A stretch of DNA of 64,000 nucleotides, taken from NCBI RefSeq assembly GCF_003352915.1, contig NZ_CP022314.1, positions 2,950,997-3,014,996 on the forward strand, given 5' to 3'. Numbering within the stretch: position 1 is the stretch's first letter; every line of letters begins with the position of its first letter. Below are positions 53,392-62,613 of the stretch, piece by piece. Under the pieces are notes generated by a model. That model saw only the letters and a list, made by a program, of their open reading frames with translations. It did not search any database and was not told the DNA's origin. Source of the stretch: Arthrobacter sp. PM3. GTDB taxonomy: Bacteria > Actinomycetota > Actinomycetes > Actinomycetales > Micrococcaceae. Made by a program: the position numbers and the translations under genes.

Positions 53392-53949
53392 GTGATCGAA
53401 GAAACCTTGCTCGAAGCCGGGGACAAGATGGACAAGGCAGTTGAGGTAGCCAAGGAAGACTTCGCCTCGATCCGGACCGGCCGCGCCACGCCCGGCCTGT
53501 ACAACAAGGTCATCGTTGAGTACTACGGCACCCCGACGCCGCTCCAGCAGCTGGCTTCCTTCGCGGTGCCCGATGCCCGCACCATCCTCGTCACCCCGTA
53601 TGACAAGACAGCCCTGCGTGACATCGAGCGCGCACTGAGCGACTCCGAGGTCGGCGCCAACCCCTCCAACGACGGCAACGTCATCCGGATCACCATCCCG
53701 GAGCTGACCAGCGAACGCCGCAAGGAATACGTCAAGATCGTCAAGTCCAAGGGCGAGGACGCGAAGGTGTCCATCCGCAACATCCGTCGTAAGGCCAAGG
53801 AAACTTTGGACCGCCTGGTCAAGGACGGCGAAGCCGGCGAGGACGAGGGCGCGCGCGGCGAGAAGGAACTGGACGCCATCACGAAGGCCCACGTGGACGG
53901 CATTGACGAGCTCCTCAAGCGCAAGGAAGCTGAGCTGCTCGAGGTCTGA
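53392..53949 (+). CDS. frr: Ribosome recycling factor
   Basis: A 185-residue protein, the standard RRF length, with [12 protein letters not shown] near residue 24 and [20 protein letters not shown], both family hallmarks. It splits post-termination ribosomes with EF-G. The GTG at 53392 follows GAGGAGAGAGA. Its stop overlaps the cdsA start. Confidence 0.97.
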   Translation: MIEETLLEAGDKMDKAVEVAKEDFASIRTGRATPGLYNKVIVEYYGTPTPLQQLASFAVPDARTILVTPYDKTALRDIERALSDSEVGANPSNDGNVIRITIPELTSERRKEYVKIVKSKGEDAKVSIRNIRRKAKETLDRLVKDGEAGEDEGARGEKELDAITKAHVDGIDELLKRKEAELLEV

Positions 53950-54869
53950 TGAACCAGGCACAGGAGGCCTCCGGGCCGCGCGCCCGAAGGCGGGGGACAG
54001 CACGGGAGAACCCGACGCCGAAAGCGGGCCGGAACCTGCCCGCCGCCACGGCGGTAGGTGTTGGCATGCTCGTGTGCGTCCTCGGCGGGCTGCTGTTCCT
54101 GCCGCTGGGCTTCATCCTGGTCACCACCACCTTTGCGGTCTTCGGGGTCTGGGAAGTCTTCCGTGCACTGGAGGCCGCAGGCACCCGGATACCGATCGTG
54201 CCGGTGATGGTCGGCACCGTGGCCATGCCGGTCGCGGCGTACTTCGGCGGCCTGGAAAGCCTGCTGTTCGCCATGCTCGCCAGCAGCGTGGCGGTGCTGC
54301 TGTGGCGGACGGTTGAAGGCGCCGCAGGCTCGGCGCGCAGCATCTTCGCGGGTGTCTTCACCCTGTCCTGGGTGCCGTTCCTGATCAGCTTTGCCGGACT
54401 GCTGCTGCATACGCCCGACGGCGAGACCCCGGTCGGGCTGTGGCCCGACGGCGTGATCCCGCCGGGCGCCTGGCAGATCGCGACGCTGCTGCTCCTGGTG
54501 GTCGCCAACGATACTTTCGGCTACCTCGTGGGCGCATCCCTCGGAAAGCATCCGATGGCCCCCAAGATCAGCCCGAAGAAGACCTGGGAGGGCTTCGCCG
54601 GTTCGATCGCCGGTGCCGTGCTCGTCGGTGTTCTCGCCACGGTCTTCGTGCTCGGCAAGCCGTGGTGGGTCGGCGTCGTGCTCGCCGTGGGCATGGTGGC
54701 CGCAGCCACCGCCGGAGACCTGGCCGAATCCATGGTCAAGCGGGAGCTCGGCATCAAGGACATGAGCAGCATCCTTCCCGGCCACGGGGGCGTCATGGAC
54801 CGCCTGGACTCGATCGTTTTCGCCTCGCCGGTGGCGTTCATCCTCTTCTCGGCCGTCGCCGGCGCGTAG
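53949..54869 (+). CDS. cdsA: Phosphatidate cytidylyltransferase
   Basis: A 306-residue membrane enzyme that makes CDP-diacylglycerol. About seven TM segments precede the signature KRELGIKDMSSILPGHGGVM followed by DRLDSIVFASP. The N-terminal 35 residues are basic and cytosolic. It provides the substrate used by the phosphatidyltransferase at 44839. Confidence 0.95.
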   Translation: MNQAQEASGPRARRRGTARENPTPKAGRNLPAATAVGVGMLVCVLGGLLFLPLGFILVTTTFAVFGVWEVFRALEAAGTRIPIVPVMVGTVAMPVAAYFGGLESLLFAMLASSVAVLLWRTVEGAAGSARSIFAGVFTLSWVPFLISFAGLLLHTPDGETPVGLWPDGVIPPGAWQIATLLLLVVANDTFGYLVGASLGKHPMAPKISPKKTWEGFAGSIAGAVLVGVLATVFVLGKPWWVGVVLAVGMVAAATAGDLAESMVKRELGIKDMSSILPGHGGVMDRLDSIVFASPVAFILFSAVAGA

Positions 54870-54950
54870 GCCCCGTCCCGGCCAGCACTTCCGGCCCCTA
54901 GAATAGTGCCGGGCAAACCAGCCGAACGGCATCGAAGGAACAAAGTTACA

Positions 54951-55529
54951 GTGGACATTCAACGGCAGATACCGGCGTCTTTTGACCGCGTGCAGCGGAA
55001 CCAGTATGGCTACAACGCCAAACAGGTCGACGATTTCCTGCAGCGCGCACGGGTGTCGTTCGAGGCTCCGTCCTCGGCCGCACGCGCCATCAAGAGCGCC
55101 GATGTCCGCGCCGTCTCCTTCGACCCCGTCAAGGGCGGCTACTCCGCGGCCCACGTCGACGCCGTGCTGGACCGGCTCGAAGACGCCCTTGCCCGGCTCG
55201 AGCGCGACGAGCTCGTGGCCGAACGCGGCGAGGAAGCCTGGCTGCGCGAAATCGGCCGACTCGCGGGTGTCCTGCGCGGGCGCCTGCACCGCCCCGACGG
55301 CCAGCGCTTCCGCCGCCCGTCCAAGCCGAAGGCCCGCAGCTACAACACCACCGACGTCGACGACCTCTGCCACGAGCTGATCGGCTACCTCGAAGAGGAC
55401 CAGCCGCTGAGCGTGGACAACGTCCGGCGCGCAGTGTTCCGCCCCGCCGTGGGCAAGGACGGCTACGAGGAAAGCCAGGTCGACGCGTTCCTGGAACGCG
55501 CCGTGGAACTCATGGCGGCCATCGACTGA
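54951..55529 (+). CDS. DivIVA-domain protein with four repeated motifs
   Basis: A 192-residue soluble protein with four copies of a DivIVA-like motif: GYNAKQVDDFLQRA, GYSAAHVDAVLDRLEDAL, YNTTDVDDLCHELIGYL and GYEESQVDAFLERAVEL. The long coiled coil of true DivIVA is absent, so it is more likely a DivIVA-domain adaptor than the polar scaffold. GTG start at 54951. Confidence 0.83.
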   Translation: MDIQRQIPASFDRVQRNQYGYNAKQVDDFLQRARVSFEAPSSAARAIKSADVRAVSFDPVKGGYSAAHVDAVLDRLEDALARLERDELVAERGEEAWLREIGRLAGVLRGRLHRPDGQRFRRPSKPKARSYNTTDVDDLCHELIGYLEEDQPLSVDNVRRAVFRPAVGKDGYEESQVDAFLERAVELMAAID

Positions 55530-55553
55530 CCGGCGCCCGCGGACGGCACCGGA

Positions 55554-57020
55554 TCAGCGTTCGGTCGCGAGCGGCCGCTCCGGGGTGTGCAGGCGCATCA
55601 TGAGCCGCGTTATCCTCCGCGGCACCCGGCCCCGGGTTGCCCGCGAAACCAAAACCATGATGGCGAACGCGGCCGGGACCGTCCAGGCAGCCGGCTGCGC
55701 CAGCCACGACGGCGTCTGGGCCGCCCCGAGCACGGAACCGGCCACCATCGCACTGCCGCAGAGCACCCCGCCGGTCACCATGCCGGCGATCGCCCCGGCA
55801 TCCGTCAGCCCCCGCCACCAGATGCCCAGCAGCAGGACGGGGCAGATCGTGGACGCGGTGAACGCAAACACGAGCCCCACGCTGCCGGCCAGCGCCAGGG
55901 ACTCGGTCATGGACGCGATCCCCAGCGGGACCAGCGCAGAGACGAGCGCGGCCAGCCGGAAGCCCCGCACACTGCCGCCGAATACGTCCTGGCTGATCAC
56001 GCCCGCCAGCGAGACCACCAGGCCCGACGTCGTCGACAGGAACGCCCCGAACGCCCCGGCCGCCACCAGCGCCGACAGCAGCTCACCGGCCGTCCCGCCG
56101 ACCACCCGGCCGGGCAGCAGCAGCACCAGGGCATCGGCCTGGCCGCTCTGCGCCAGGTCCGGGGCGTACACCCGGCCGAGCATGCCGTACGCCGTGGGGA
56201 GCAGGTAGAAGACCGAGAGCAGGCCCAAAACAATGAGGGTGGTCCGGCGGGCCGACTGCCCGTCCGGATTGGTGTAGAACCGGACCAGGACGTGTGGCAG
56301 CCCGAGGGTTCCGAACAGCAGGGCGACGAGCAGCGAAATGGTCTGATACGGTCCCGACGGACCCAGCGCCGTCGGATTGGCCGCCGGAGCCGCGGCAGGA
56401 GAGAGGCCGCTGCCGCCCAGCACAAGGAGCATGAACACGACCGGGACCGCCAGCGCGGTCACCTTGAGCCAGTACTGGAACGCCTGGACGAACGTGATGG
56501 AGCGCATCCCGCCGGATACCACGGTGATGCAGACGACGGCGACCACCGCCACCGGGCCCACCCACGCCGGAAGGCCGGTGGTGATCCGGATGGCCAGGGC
56601 GGCGCCGTGGAGCTGCGGGACAATATAGAGCCAGCCCACGAGCACCACCACCAGGCTCGTGATGCGGCGGACCGCCCGCGAATCGAGCCGCGCCTCGGTG
56701 AAATCCGGGATTGTGTAGGCGCCCGAGCGGCGCAGGGGAGCGGCGACGAATAACAGGAGCATCAGGTACCCGGCGGTGTAGCCTACCGGGTACCACAGGG
56801 CATCGGTGCCGGAGAGCAGGATGAGCCCTGCGACGCCGAGGAAGCTTGCAGCCGAGAGGTATTCGCCGCCGATCGCCGACGCGTTCCACCAGGGCTTGAC
56901 CGTCCGGGACGCCACGTAGAAGTCCCCGGTGGTCCGTGAGACCCGCAGGCCGTAGAAGCCGATGACGGCTGTGGCGAGCGAGACGGCGGCGATGGCGGTC
57001 ACGCCGACGACCGGGTTCAT
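55554..57020 (-). CDS. Solute:sodium symporter (acetate/carboxylate-like)
   Basis: A 488-residue SSS-family permease with about 13 TM segments. ASAIGGEYLSAASFLGVAGL and GTLGLPHVLVRFYTNPDGQSARR are hallmarks of the acetate permease-like group. It likely imports a short monocarboxylate with sodium or protons. The ATG at 57020 was preferred over a start 14 codons earlier. It is downstream of the DUF485-like gene and the LytTR regulator. Confidence 0.9.
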   Translation of the reverse strand: MNPVVGVTAIAAVSLATAVIGFYGLRVSRTTGDFYVASRTVKPWWNASAIGGEYLSAASFLGVAGLILLSGTDALWYPVGYTAGYLMLLLFVAAPLRRSGAYTIPDFTEARLDSRAVRRITSLVVVLVGWLYIVPQLHGAALAIRITTGLPAWVGPVAVVAVVCITVVSGGMRSITFVQAFQYWLKVTALAVPVVFMLLVLGGSGLSPAAAPAANPTALGPSGPYQTISLLVALLFGTLGLPHVLVRFYTNPDGQSARRTTLIVLGLLSVFYLLPTAYGMLGRVYAPDLAQSGQADALVLLLPGRVVGGTAGELLSALVAAGAFGAFLSTTSGLVVSLAGVISQDVFGGSVRGFRLAALVSALVPLGIASMTESLALAGSVGLVFAFTASTICPVLLLGIWWRGLTDAGAIAGMVTGGVLCGSAMVAGSVLGAAQTPSWLAQPAAWTVPAAFAIMVLVSRATRGRVPRRITRLMMRLHTPERPLATER

Positions 57021-57069
57021 GCCTGCACCGCCCTGCCCGACGGCGGTTCCGCCACGGCCCACATGCCCG

Positions 57070-57492
57070 TCACTGCTCGCCCGCGAGATCCCGGTAGCGC
57101 GCCTCGTTCCGGGCGGCGGTCCGCACGTAAAGCCACGCGCTGAGTCCGATGACGGGATAGATCCCGGCGCCGAGCAGGACCCAGTCGAAGGGCAGGCCCG
57201 CGATGGTGGATTCCGCCAGGCCCGGGACCAGCCCCAGCAGGAGCGGGAAGGCCAGCAGGATCAGCAGGAAGCCCAGCGCCACCACGAGGCCAAGCCGGAG
57301 CTGGGAGCGGATTAGTGAGCGGATGAATAACTGTCCGGCGTCGGATTCCTCCGCGGCTTCGCGGGCGGCGGCCGCGGAGCGCCCGCCAGCCAGTGCGGTG
57401 CTGTCCGGCGGGATGCTGCCTGCGTTGACGGTGCCCGCCCTGGCGGCACCTGCATTGACGCTGCGCGGCGCTGTGACCCGGACCCGGGTCAT
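57070..57492 (-). CDS. Small two-TM protein, DUF485-like symporter partner
   Basis: A 140-residue protein with a disordered Ala/Ser-rich first half and two TM segments (LGLVVALGFLLILLAFPLLLG and VLLGAGIYPVIGLSAWLYV). The arrangement before an SSS permease matches the DUF485 genes that precede actP. The start overlaps the stop of the LytTR gene (ATGA). Confidence 0.78.
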   Translation of the reverse strand: MTRVRVTAPRSVNAGAARAGTVNAGSIPPDSTALAGGRSAAAAREAAEESDAGQLFIRSLIRSQLRLGLVVALGFLLILLAFPLLLGLVPGLAESTIAGLPFDWVLLGAGIYPVIGLSAWLYVRTAARNEARYRDLAGEQ

Positions 57493-58208
57493 GCCTGCGG
57501 CCGGATCCGGGTGGCGCCGAGTTTCTCCCGCACGGAGGGCAGGTGCCGGCGGCTGATGGGCAGTTCGGCCCCCGTCACGGTGACGCTGGGCCGCGCCGCG
57601 GCGAGTTTCATGTGGCCCACGTGGTTCAGCGCGATCAGGTAGGAGCGGTGGATGCGCAGGAACCCGGCGTCTGCCCATTGCTGTTCGAGGTCGGCCAGCG
57701 GGACCCTGATGAGGTAGCTCGCATCCGCGGTGTGGAGCCTGGCATAGTCGCCCTGTGCCTGGACGTAGGTGACGTCCTCCCGCCGGATCATCTTCGTGGT
57801 CCCGCCCAGGTCCACGGTGATCATCTCCGGCGCGGGGGCGCCGTCCTTGAGCAGTTCGCAGATGCGCCCGACCGATTTCGCCAGCCGCTCGGCCCGGACC
57901 GGCTTCAGGAGGTAGTCCACCGCCGCGAGTTCGAAGGCCTCCAGCGCGCAGTCCTCGTCGGCGGTCACGAAGACGACGGCGGGCGGGTGGGCGCTGCGGG
58001 AAATGGCCCGGGCAATGTCCAGCCCGGACAACGCCGGCATGTGGATGTCGAGGAAGACGGCGTCGACGTCTTCGGCCGCCAGGGCCCGCAGGGCCTCGGC
58101 GCCGGAGGAGGCCCGGTGGATGGCGCCGATCCGGTCATCCTTGCCGAGCAGGAAGGCCAGTTCCTCAACGGCGGGGAGCTCGTCGTCGGCGACGAGGACG
58201 TTAATCAT
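57489..58208 (-). CDS. LytTR-family response regulator
   Basis: A 239-residue regulator: receiver domain with Asp54 in VFLDIHMPALSG and KPVRAERL, then a LytTR DNA-binding domain (about 130-235, YVQAQGDYARLHTADASYL and FLRIHRSYLIALNHV). It pairs with the adjacent LytS-like kinase and probably controls the two carboxylate symporters flanking it. Confidence 0.9.
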   Translation of the reverse strand: MINVLVADDELPAVEELAFLLGKDDRIGAIHRASSGAEALRALAAEDVDAVFLDIHMPALSGLDIARAISRSAHPPAVVFVTADEDCALEAFELAAVDYLLKPVRAERLAKSVGRICELLKDGAPAPEMITVDLGGTTKMIRREDVTYVQAQGDYARLHTADASYLIRVPLADLEQQWADAGFLRIHRSYLIALNHVGHMKLAAARPSVTVTGAELPISRRHLPSVREKLGATRIRPQA

Positions 58209-58277
58209 GGCACTAGCCTACTGCCGCCCGCATTTTGCCCGGCGCGGGTGCCCGGCGCGGGCCGGCGGTGAGACGGA

Positions 58278-59495
58278 TCAGGCGTCATGCCGGGGTTGGG
58301 ACTTCGGGACACGCATCGTGATCAGGGTCCCCTCGCCGGGTGCCGTCTCGATCACGAGGCCGTTGTCGTCGCCGTACACCTGCCGCAGCCGGGCATCGAC
58401 GTTGCGCAGCCCGACGTGATCGCCGTCGCTGTGCCCGGCCAGCACGGACCGGAGCTGTTCCGGGTCCATGCCCACGCCGTCGTCCTCGATTGTCACCTCC
58501 GCGAAGGCGCCGGAGTCATTGGCCGTGATGGAGATATGGCCCGGCCCCTCCTTGGCCTCGAGCCCGTGCCGCACCGCGTTTTCCACCAGCGGCTGCAGGC
58601 TGAGGAACGGAATCACGGTGCTGAGGACCTCCGGGGCGATCCGCAGGCTCACCTGGACGCGGTCCCCGAACCGGGCCCGCTCCAGGAGCAGGTACCGGTC
58701 GATGCAGCGCAGCTCTTCGGCCAGGGTGGTGAAATCGCCGTGCCGGCGGAAGGAGTAGCGGGTGAAGTCGGCGAACTCCACCACAAGCTCCCGGGCGCGC
58801 ACCGGGTCCGTGTTGATGAAGGAGGCGATCGCGTTGAGCGAGTTGTAAATGAAGTGCGGGCTGATCTGGGCGCGCAGGGCACGGACTTCGGCCTCCATCA
58901 GGAGGGTGCGGGAGGCATCGAGCTCGGCCAGTTCCACCTGGGTGGCCACCCAGTCGGCCACTTCGCCGGTGGCCCGGACCAGTCCGGCGCCGGCGGCCGG
59001 TGCGAACGCCGCCACCACCCCCGCCACCCGGGACCCGGCCTTGATCGGGGCGATCACGACGGCGCGTTCGACGCCGGGCGCCAGCGTCCCGCCGTCACCG
59101 CCGGCTGCCAGCAGCTGAAGTTCGCCCGCCGGAATCACGGCGAGGTGGCCGCCGTCGAGCACTTTCGACGCGAGCCCCATGAGCGCAGGCTTGAGTTCCT
59201 CGCCGGCGCCGTCCCAGGCCAGGACCCCCGTGGTGTCGGTGATGGCCAACGCGTCACAGCCCAGCAGGCTGCGCAGCTGCCGGCTGGCCTTGGCGGCTCC
59301 GGCCGGGTTCAGGCCCGTCCGCAGATATTGTCCGGCACGGGACGCGGCATGCAGCGTCGTGTAGGTGGCCCGCTCCGCGTCCGTACCAAGGTCGCGGAAG
59401 GAGCGCAGGACCTTCAGTCCAAGGGCGACGACCACCGCGATCGCCATGGCGATCACCGCGACGGCGGCAGCGGTGAACAGGGGAGAGTCCGGCAT
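58278..59495 (-). CDS. LytS/YehU-type sensor histidine kinase
   Basis: A 405-residue kinase. One N-terminal TM (about 8-30), a GAF-like region (about 60-190), then the His_kinase motif QISPHFIYNSLNAIASFI with His214, and a HATPase with LQPLVENAVRHGLE and VGLRNVDARL. It lacks the 5-TM sensor of classical LytS, so sensing may be through the GAF part. ATG at 59495. It is divergent from the actP pair. Confidence 0.88.
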   Translation of the reverse strand: MPDSPLFTAAAVAVIAMAIAVVVALGLKVLRSFRDLGTDAERATYTTLHAASRAGQYLRTGLNPAGAAKASRQLRSLLGCDALAITDTTGVLAWDGAGEELKPALMGLASKVLDGGHLAVIPAGELQLLAAGGDGGTLAPGVERAVVIAPIKAGSRVAGVVAAFAPAAGAGLVRATGEVADWVATQVELAELDASRTLLMEAEVRALRAQISPHFIYNSLNAIASFINTDPVRARELVVEFADFTRYSFRRHGDFTTLAEELRCIDRYLLLERARFGDRVQVSLRIAPEVLSTVIPFLSLQPLVENAVRHGLEAKEGPGHISITANDSGAFAEVTIEDDGVGMDPEQLRSVLAGHSDGDHVGLRNVDARLRQVYGDDNGLVIETAPGEGTLITMRVPKSQPRHDA

Positions 59496-59625
59496 GGAGC
59501 CCAGCCTACCGCCGGGGCCGGCCGAACCGGACGGGTTCCGCGGGGCGCCGTTTGGCGCAGCATCGGGACCGCTGAGCGACGCAGCCGGCTCGGATTCTGG
59601 TACGTAACGCACATCACGGTGCACA

Positions 59626-59639
59626 GTGATTGCAATCAC
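59626..59639. promoter_or_regulatory. CRP/GlxR-like palindrome upstream of the acetate operon
   Basis: GTGATTGCAATCAC is a perfect 14-bp palindrome; in context AGTGA-N6-TCACA differs from the CRP/GlxR consensus TGTGA-N6-TCACA at one base. It lies 86 bp before the DUF485 gene, with a further dyad ATCAC-N8-GTGAT just upstream. Confidence 0.6.
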
Positions 59640-59724
59640 ATTGACGTGGTGGTTTAAGTGCGGATTGTCCCGCGCAGACCGCGGCAGCCGGTGTGGACTC
59701 GCCAGTCTCAATGAGGAGGAACCG

Positions 59725-60105
59725 ATGGGTCACGACGCCCAAGAAACGGACGCAGCAGCGGCCGTGGACTTCACGGAAGTCCAAGCGACGAAGCAGTTCA
59801 GGGAACTGCGCAAACGTCACCGCAGCTTCGTCTTCCCGATGTCCATTGCCTTCCTGCTGTGGTACTTCGCCTATGTCCTGCTGGCCGCATATGCGGTGGA
59901 CTTCATGTCGACCAAGGTCTGGGGCAACATCAACATCGGCCTGATCCTGGGCCTGCTGCAGTTCGTCTCCACGTTCGCGATCACGGGCTGGTACGTCAGC
60001 TACTCGAACCGCAGGCTTGACCCCATCGCTGCCGAGATCCGCCACGGCATCGAGGGCCACGAATTCGACAAGCACGGCAATTCGGTCGGAGGGACCACCA
60101 AATGA
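59725..60105 (+). CDS. DUF485 membrane protein
   Basis: A 126-residue protein with two TM segments (FVFPMSIAFLLWYFAYVLLAA and IGLILGLLQFVSTFAITGWYV joined by a short loop) and the DUF485 pattern FRELRKRHRSFVFP. It is the YjcH-type partner of ActP. ATG at 59725 after ATGAGGAGG. Overlaps the symporter start by four bases. Confidence 0.9.
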   Translation: MGHDAQETDAAAAVDFTEVQATKQFRELRKRHRSFVFPMSIAFLLWYFAYVLLAAYAVDFMSTKVWGNINIGLILGLLQFVSTFAITGWYVSYSNRRLDPIAAEIRHGIEGHEFDKHGNSVGGTTK

Positions 60106-61718
60106 CACTCATGGTTCCCGCGGTCAACGTCGCCGCCCTCAAGGACACCACCCTGCTGAACATGGGCATCTTCGCGCTGTTCGTGGCGGTCACCATGGTG
60201 ATCGTCTTCCGTGCCAGCCGCAACAACAAGACGGCGGCAGACTACTACGCCGCCGGACGGTCCTTCACGGGCTCGCAAAACGGAACGGCCATCGCCGGCG
60301 ACTACCTCTCCGCCGCGTCGTTCCTGGGCATCACCGGCGCGATCGCCATCAACGGCTACGACGGCTTCATGTACTCCATTGGCTTCCTTGTGGCGTGGCT
60401 TGTCGCCCTGCTGCTGGTGGCCGAACTGCTCCGCAACACGGGCAAGTTCACCATGGCCGACGTCCTGTCCTTCCGGCTCCGGCAGCGCCCGGTGCGCATC
60501 GCGGCGGCCGTTTCCACGCTCGCCGTCTGCTTCTTCTACCTGTTGGCCCAGATGGCCGGTGCCGGCAGTCTCATTTCGTTGCTCCTGGGCATCAGCGACT
60601 GGGGCGGGCAGGCCCTGGTGATCATCGTCGTCGGCGCGCTGATGATCATGTACGTCCTGATCGGCGGCATGAAGGGCACCACCTGGGTGCAGATCATCAA
60701 GGCCATGCTGCTGATCGCCGGCGCTGCCGTCATGACCTTCTGGGTCCTCGCGCTCTACGGCTTCAACCTCTCCGACCTGCTGGGCGGCGCGGTGGAAACG
60801 TCCAAGAACCCGAACATCCTGAACCCCGGCCTGCAGTACGGCAAGACTGAGACCTCCAAACTGGACTTCCTCTCCCTTGGCCTCGCCCTTGTGCTCGGCA
60901 CCGCAGCCCTGCCGCACGTGCTCATGCGCTTCTACACGGTTCCCACCGCCAAGGAAGCCCGCAAGTCCGTCGTCTGGTCCATCTGGCTGATCGGCATCTT
61001 CTACCTGTTCACCCTGGTCCTGGGCTACGGCGCCGCGGCCCTGGTGGGTGCCGACACCATCAAGGCTGCACCGGGCGGGGTCAACTCGGCCGCGCCGCTG
61101 CTCGCCTTCCACCTTGGCGGGCCGCTGCTGCTGGGCTTCATCTCGGCGGTGGCCTTCGCAACAATCCTGGCCGTCGTCGCGGGCCTCACCATTACGGCGG
61201 CGGCATCCTTCGCCCACGACATCTACGCCAGTGTGATCGCCAAAGGCAAGGCTGACGCCAGCACCGAGGTCAAGGTGGCCCGCCGCACCGTCGTAGTGAT
61301 CGGCCTGCTCGCGATCGCCGGCGGCATCTTCGCCAACGGCCAGAACGTCGCGTTCCTCGTCGCACTCGCCTTCGCCGTCGCGGCCTCGGCCAACCTTCCG
61401 ACCATCCTCTACTCGCTGTTCTGGCGCCGCTTCACCACCCGGGGAGCCCTGTGGAGCATGTACGGCGGGCTGTCCGCGGCCATCCTCCTGATCGCGCTCT
61501 CCCCGGTAGTGTCCGGGGCCAAGACATCGATGATCCCCGGCGCCAACTTCGCCGTGTTCCCGCTGAGCAACCCGGGCATCGTCTCCATCCCGCTCGCGTT
61601 CTTCCTCGGCTGGCTGGGAACGGTCCTGGATAAGCGGAAGGAAGATCCCGCCAAGCAGGCCGAGATGGAAGTCCGTTCCCTGACCGGTGTCGGTGCCGAA
61701 AAGGCCACCAGCCACTAA
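60102..61718 (+). CDS. Acetate/short monocarboxylate:cation symporter (ActP/MctC-like)
   Basis: A 538-residue SSS permease with about 13 TM segments. GDYLSAASFLGITGAIAING, GTAALPHVLMRFYTVPTAKEARKS (two adjacent pieces around MRFY) and the large C-terminal half match the ActP/MctC group that imports acetate, propionate or pyruvate. Coupled to DUF485 by ATGA and followed by a perfect terminator. Confidence 0.93.
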   Translation: MTLMVPAVNVAALKDTTLLNMGIFALFVAVTMVIVFRASRNNKTAADYYAAGRSFTGSQNGTAIAGDYLSAASFLGITGAIAINGYDGFMYSIGFLVAWLVALLLVAELLRNTGKFTMADVLSFRLRQRPVRIAAAVSTLAVCFFYLLAQMAGAGSLISLLLGISDWGGQALVIIVVGALMIMYVLIGGMKGTTWVQIIKAMLLIAGAAVMTFWVLALYGFNLSDLLGGAVETSKNPNILNPGLQYGKTETSKLDFLSLGLALVLGTAALPHVLMRFYTVPTAKEARKSVVWSIWLIGIFYLFTLVLGYGAAALVGADTIKAAPGGVNSAAPLLAFHLGGPLLLGFISAVAFATILAVVAGLTITAAASFAHDIYASVIAKGKADASTEVKVARRTVVVIGLLAIAGGIFANGQNVAFLVALAFAVAASANLPTILYSLFWRRFTTRGALWSMYGGLSAAILLIALSPVVSGAKTSMIPGANFAVFPLSNPGIVSIPLAFFLGWLGTVLDKRKEDPAKQAEMEVRSLTGVGAEKATSH

Positions 61719-61744
61719 ACGCCGCGAACCGCGCGCCGCGCGAA

Positions 61745-61788
61745 CAGAAGGGGAGCCCCCGTGCAGCTGCACGGGGGCTCCCCTTCTG
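61745..61788. terminator. 44-nt perfect palindrome terminator
   Basis: The arms of 20-22 bp (CAGAAGGGGAGCCCCCGTGC and complement) are perfectly complementary around AGCT, between the symporter and the opposing membrane-protein gene. Confidence 0.92.
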
Positions 61789-61821
61789 TTGATGGGGCGC
61801 GGGTCAATGCTGCGGCGCGGG

Positions 61822-62451
61822 TCAACGCTGCGGCCGCAGCCGGATGTTCACCATCTTCAGCTCGTCGCGGCCCTCGAACCGGTACACCAGCTCCACCCGC
61901 TTGGTGTCGCAGTCGATGAAGCCGGCGACGTCGGCGGCGTTGGTGCCGTTATTAGAGCTGACTTTGAGGGTCGAGTAGTTCGGTTTACAGCTGACGTCCA
62001 ATTCGAGGCTTTGCACGCCTGCGGCGAACTCCTCCCGCGAGATCCGCTGCATGAGGGCAGGATCCAGGTACTTGTCATAGGCATTGTTGACGTCCCCGGC
62101 GATGATCAGCTCGGTGAAGTCGTCCGCGATGCCCCGGGCCTGGTTGGTGGCTCCGCCCACCACATTGAACAGGATGACGGCGCCGGCGGCCACCAGCAGG
62201 AGGACGCCGCCGACGATTCCCAGGACAATCCACAAGGCCTTGTGGCTCTTCTTCGGCGGCGGCATGGCCGGACCGCCGTAGTACGGGGTGCCCCCCGGCG
62301 GCCCGTAGGTGGGCGGCGGTGCGTAGGCGGGCGGTCCGGACGGGGCCGCATAATACGGAACGGGCGGTTGCCCGGGCGCCGGATGGCCGGCTGCAGGTTC
62401 ATGGCCGGGCTGCGGCGGGAGCGGGCGGTGCGGTTCCTCGGGACTGCTCAC
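61822..62451 (-). CDS. Pro-rich single-TM protein with DUF4878-like outer domain
   Basis: A 209-residue protein. The first 68 residues are Pro/Tyr/Gly-rich and cytosolic, a TM follows (ALWIVLGIVGGVLLLVAAGAVILF), and the outer domain (about 100-209) resembles the DUF4878 fold (ADDFTELIIAGDVNNAYDKYL) with two Cys (SCKPNY, DCDTKR) that could pair. GTG start at 62451. Role unknown. Confidence 0.72.
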   Translation of the reverse strand: MSSPEEPHRPLPPQPGHEPAAGHPAPGQPPVPYYAAPSGPPAYAPPPTYGPPGGTPYYGGPAMPPPKKSHKALWIVLGIVGGVLLLVAAGAVILFNVVGGATNQARGIADDFTELIIAGDVNNAYDKYLDPALMQRISREEFAAGVQSLELDVSCKPNYSTLKVSSNNGTNAADVAGFIDCDTKRVELVYRFEGRDELKMVNIRLRPQR

Positions 62452-62613
62452 GGTTCAAGCCTTTCCGGCAGTCCCGACAGCCACTGCCTGTTGTGCGGGG
62501 CCGCGTACGCTGACCCAAAGACTCAGGGGACTCAATGGACACAGCCTAGCGCTGCGTCCGTCATCGGCACAGGCCATCCGGCCCTGCACCTTGGACACCG
62601 GATGTCAGGCCGC

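Noticed and set aside
60000..61772. 590-codon minus-strand frame opposite actP
   Set aside because: His/Asp/Gly-rich shadow; the plus strand encodes a full SSS permease.
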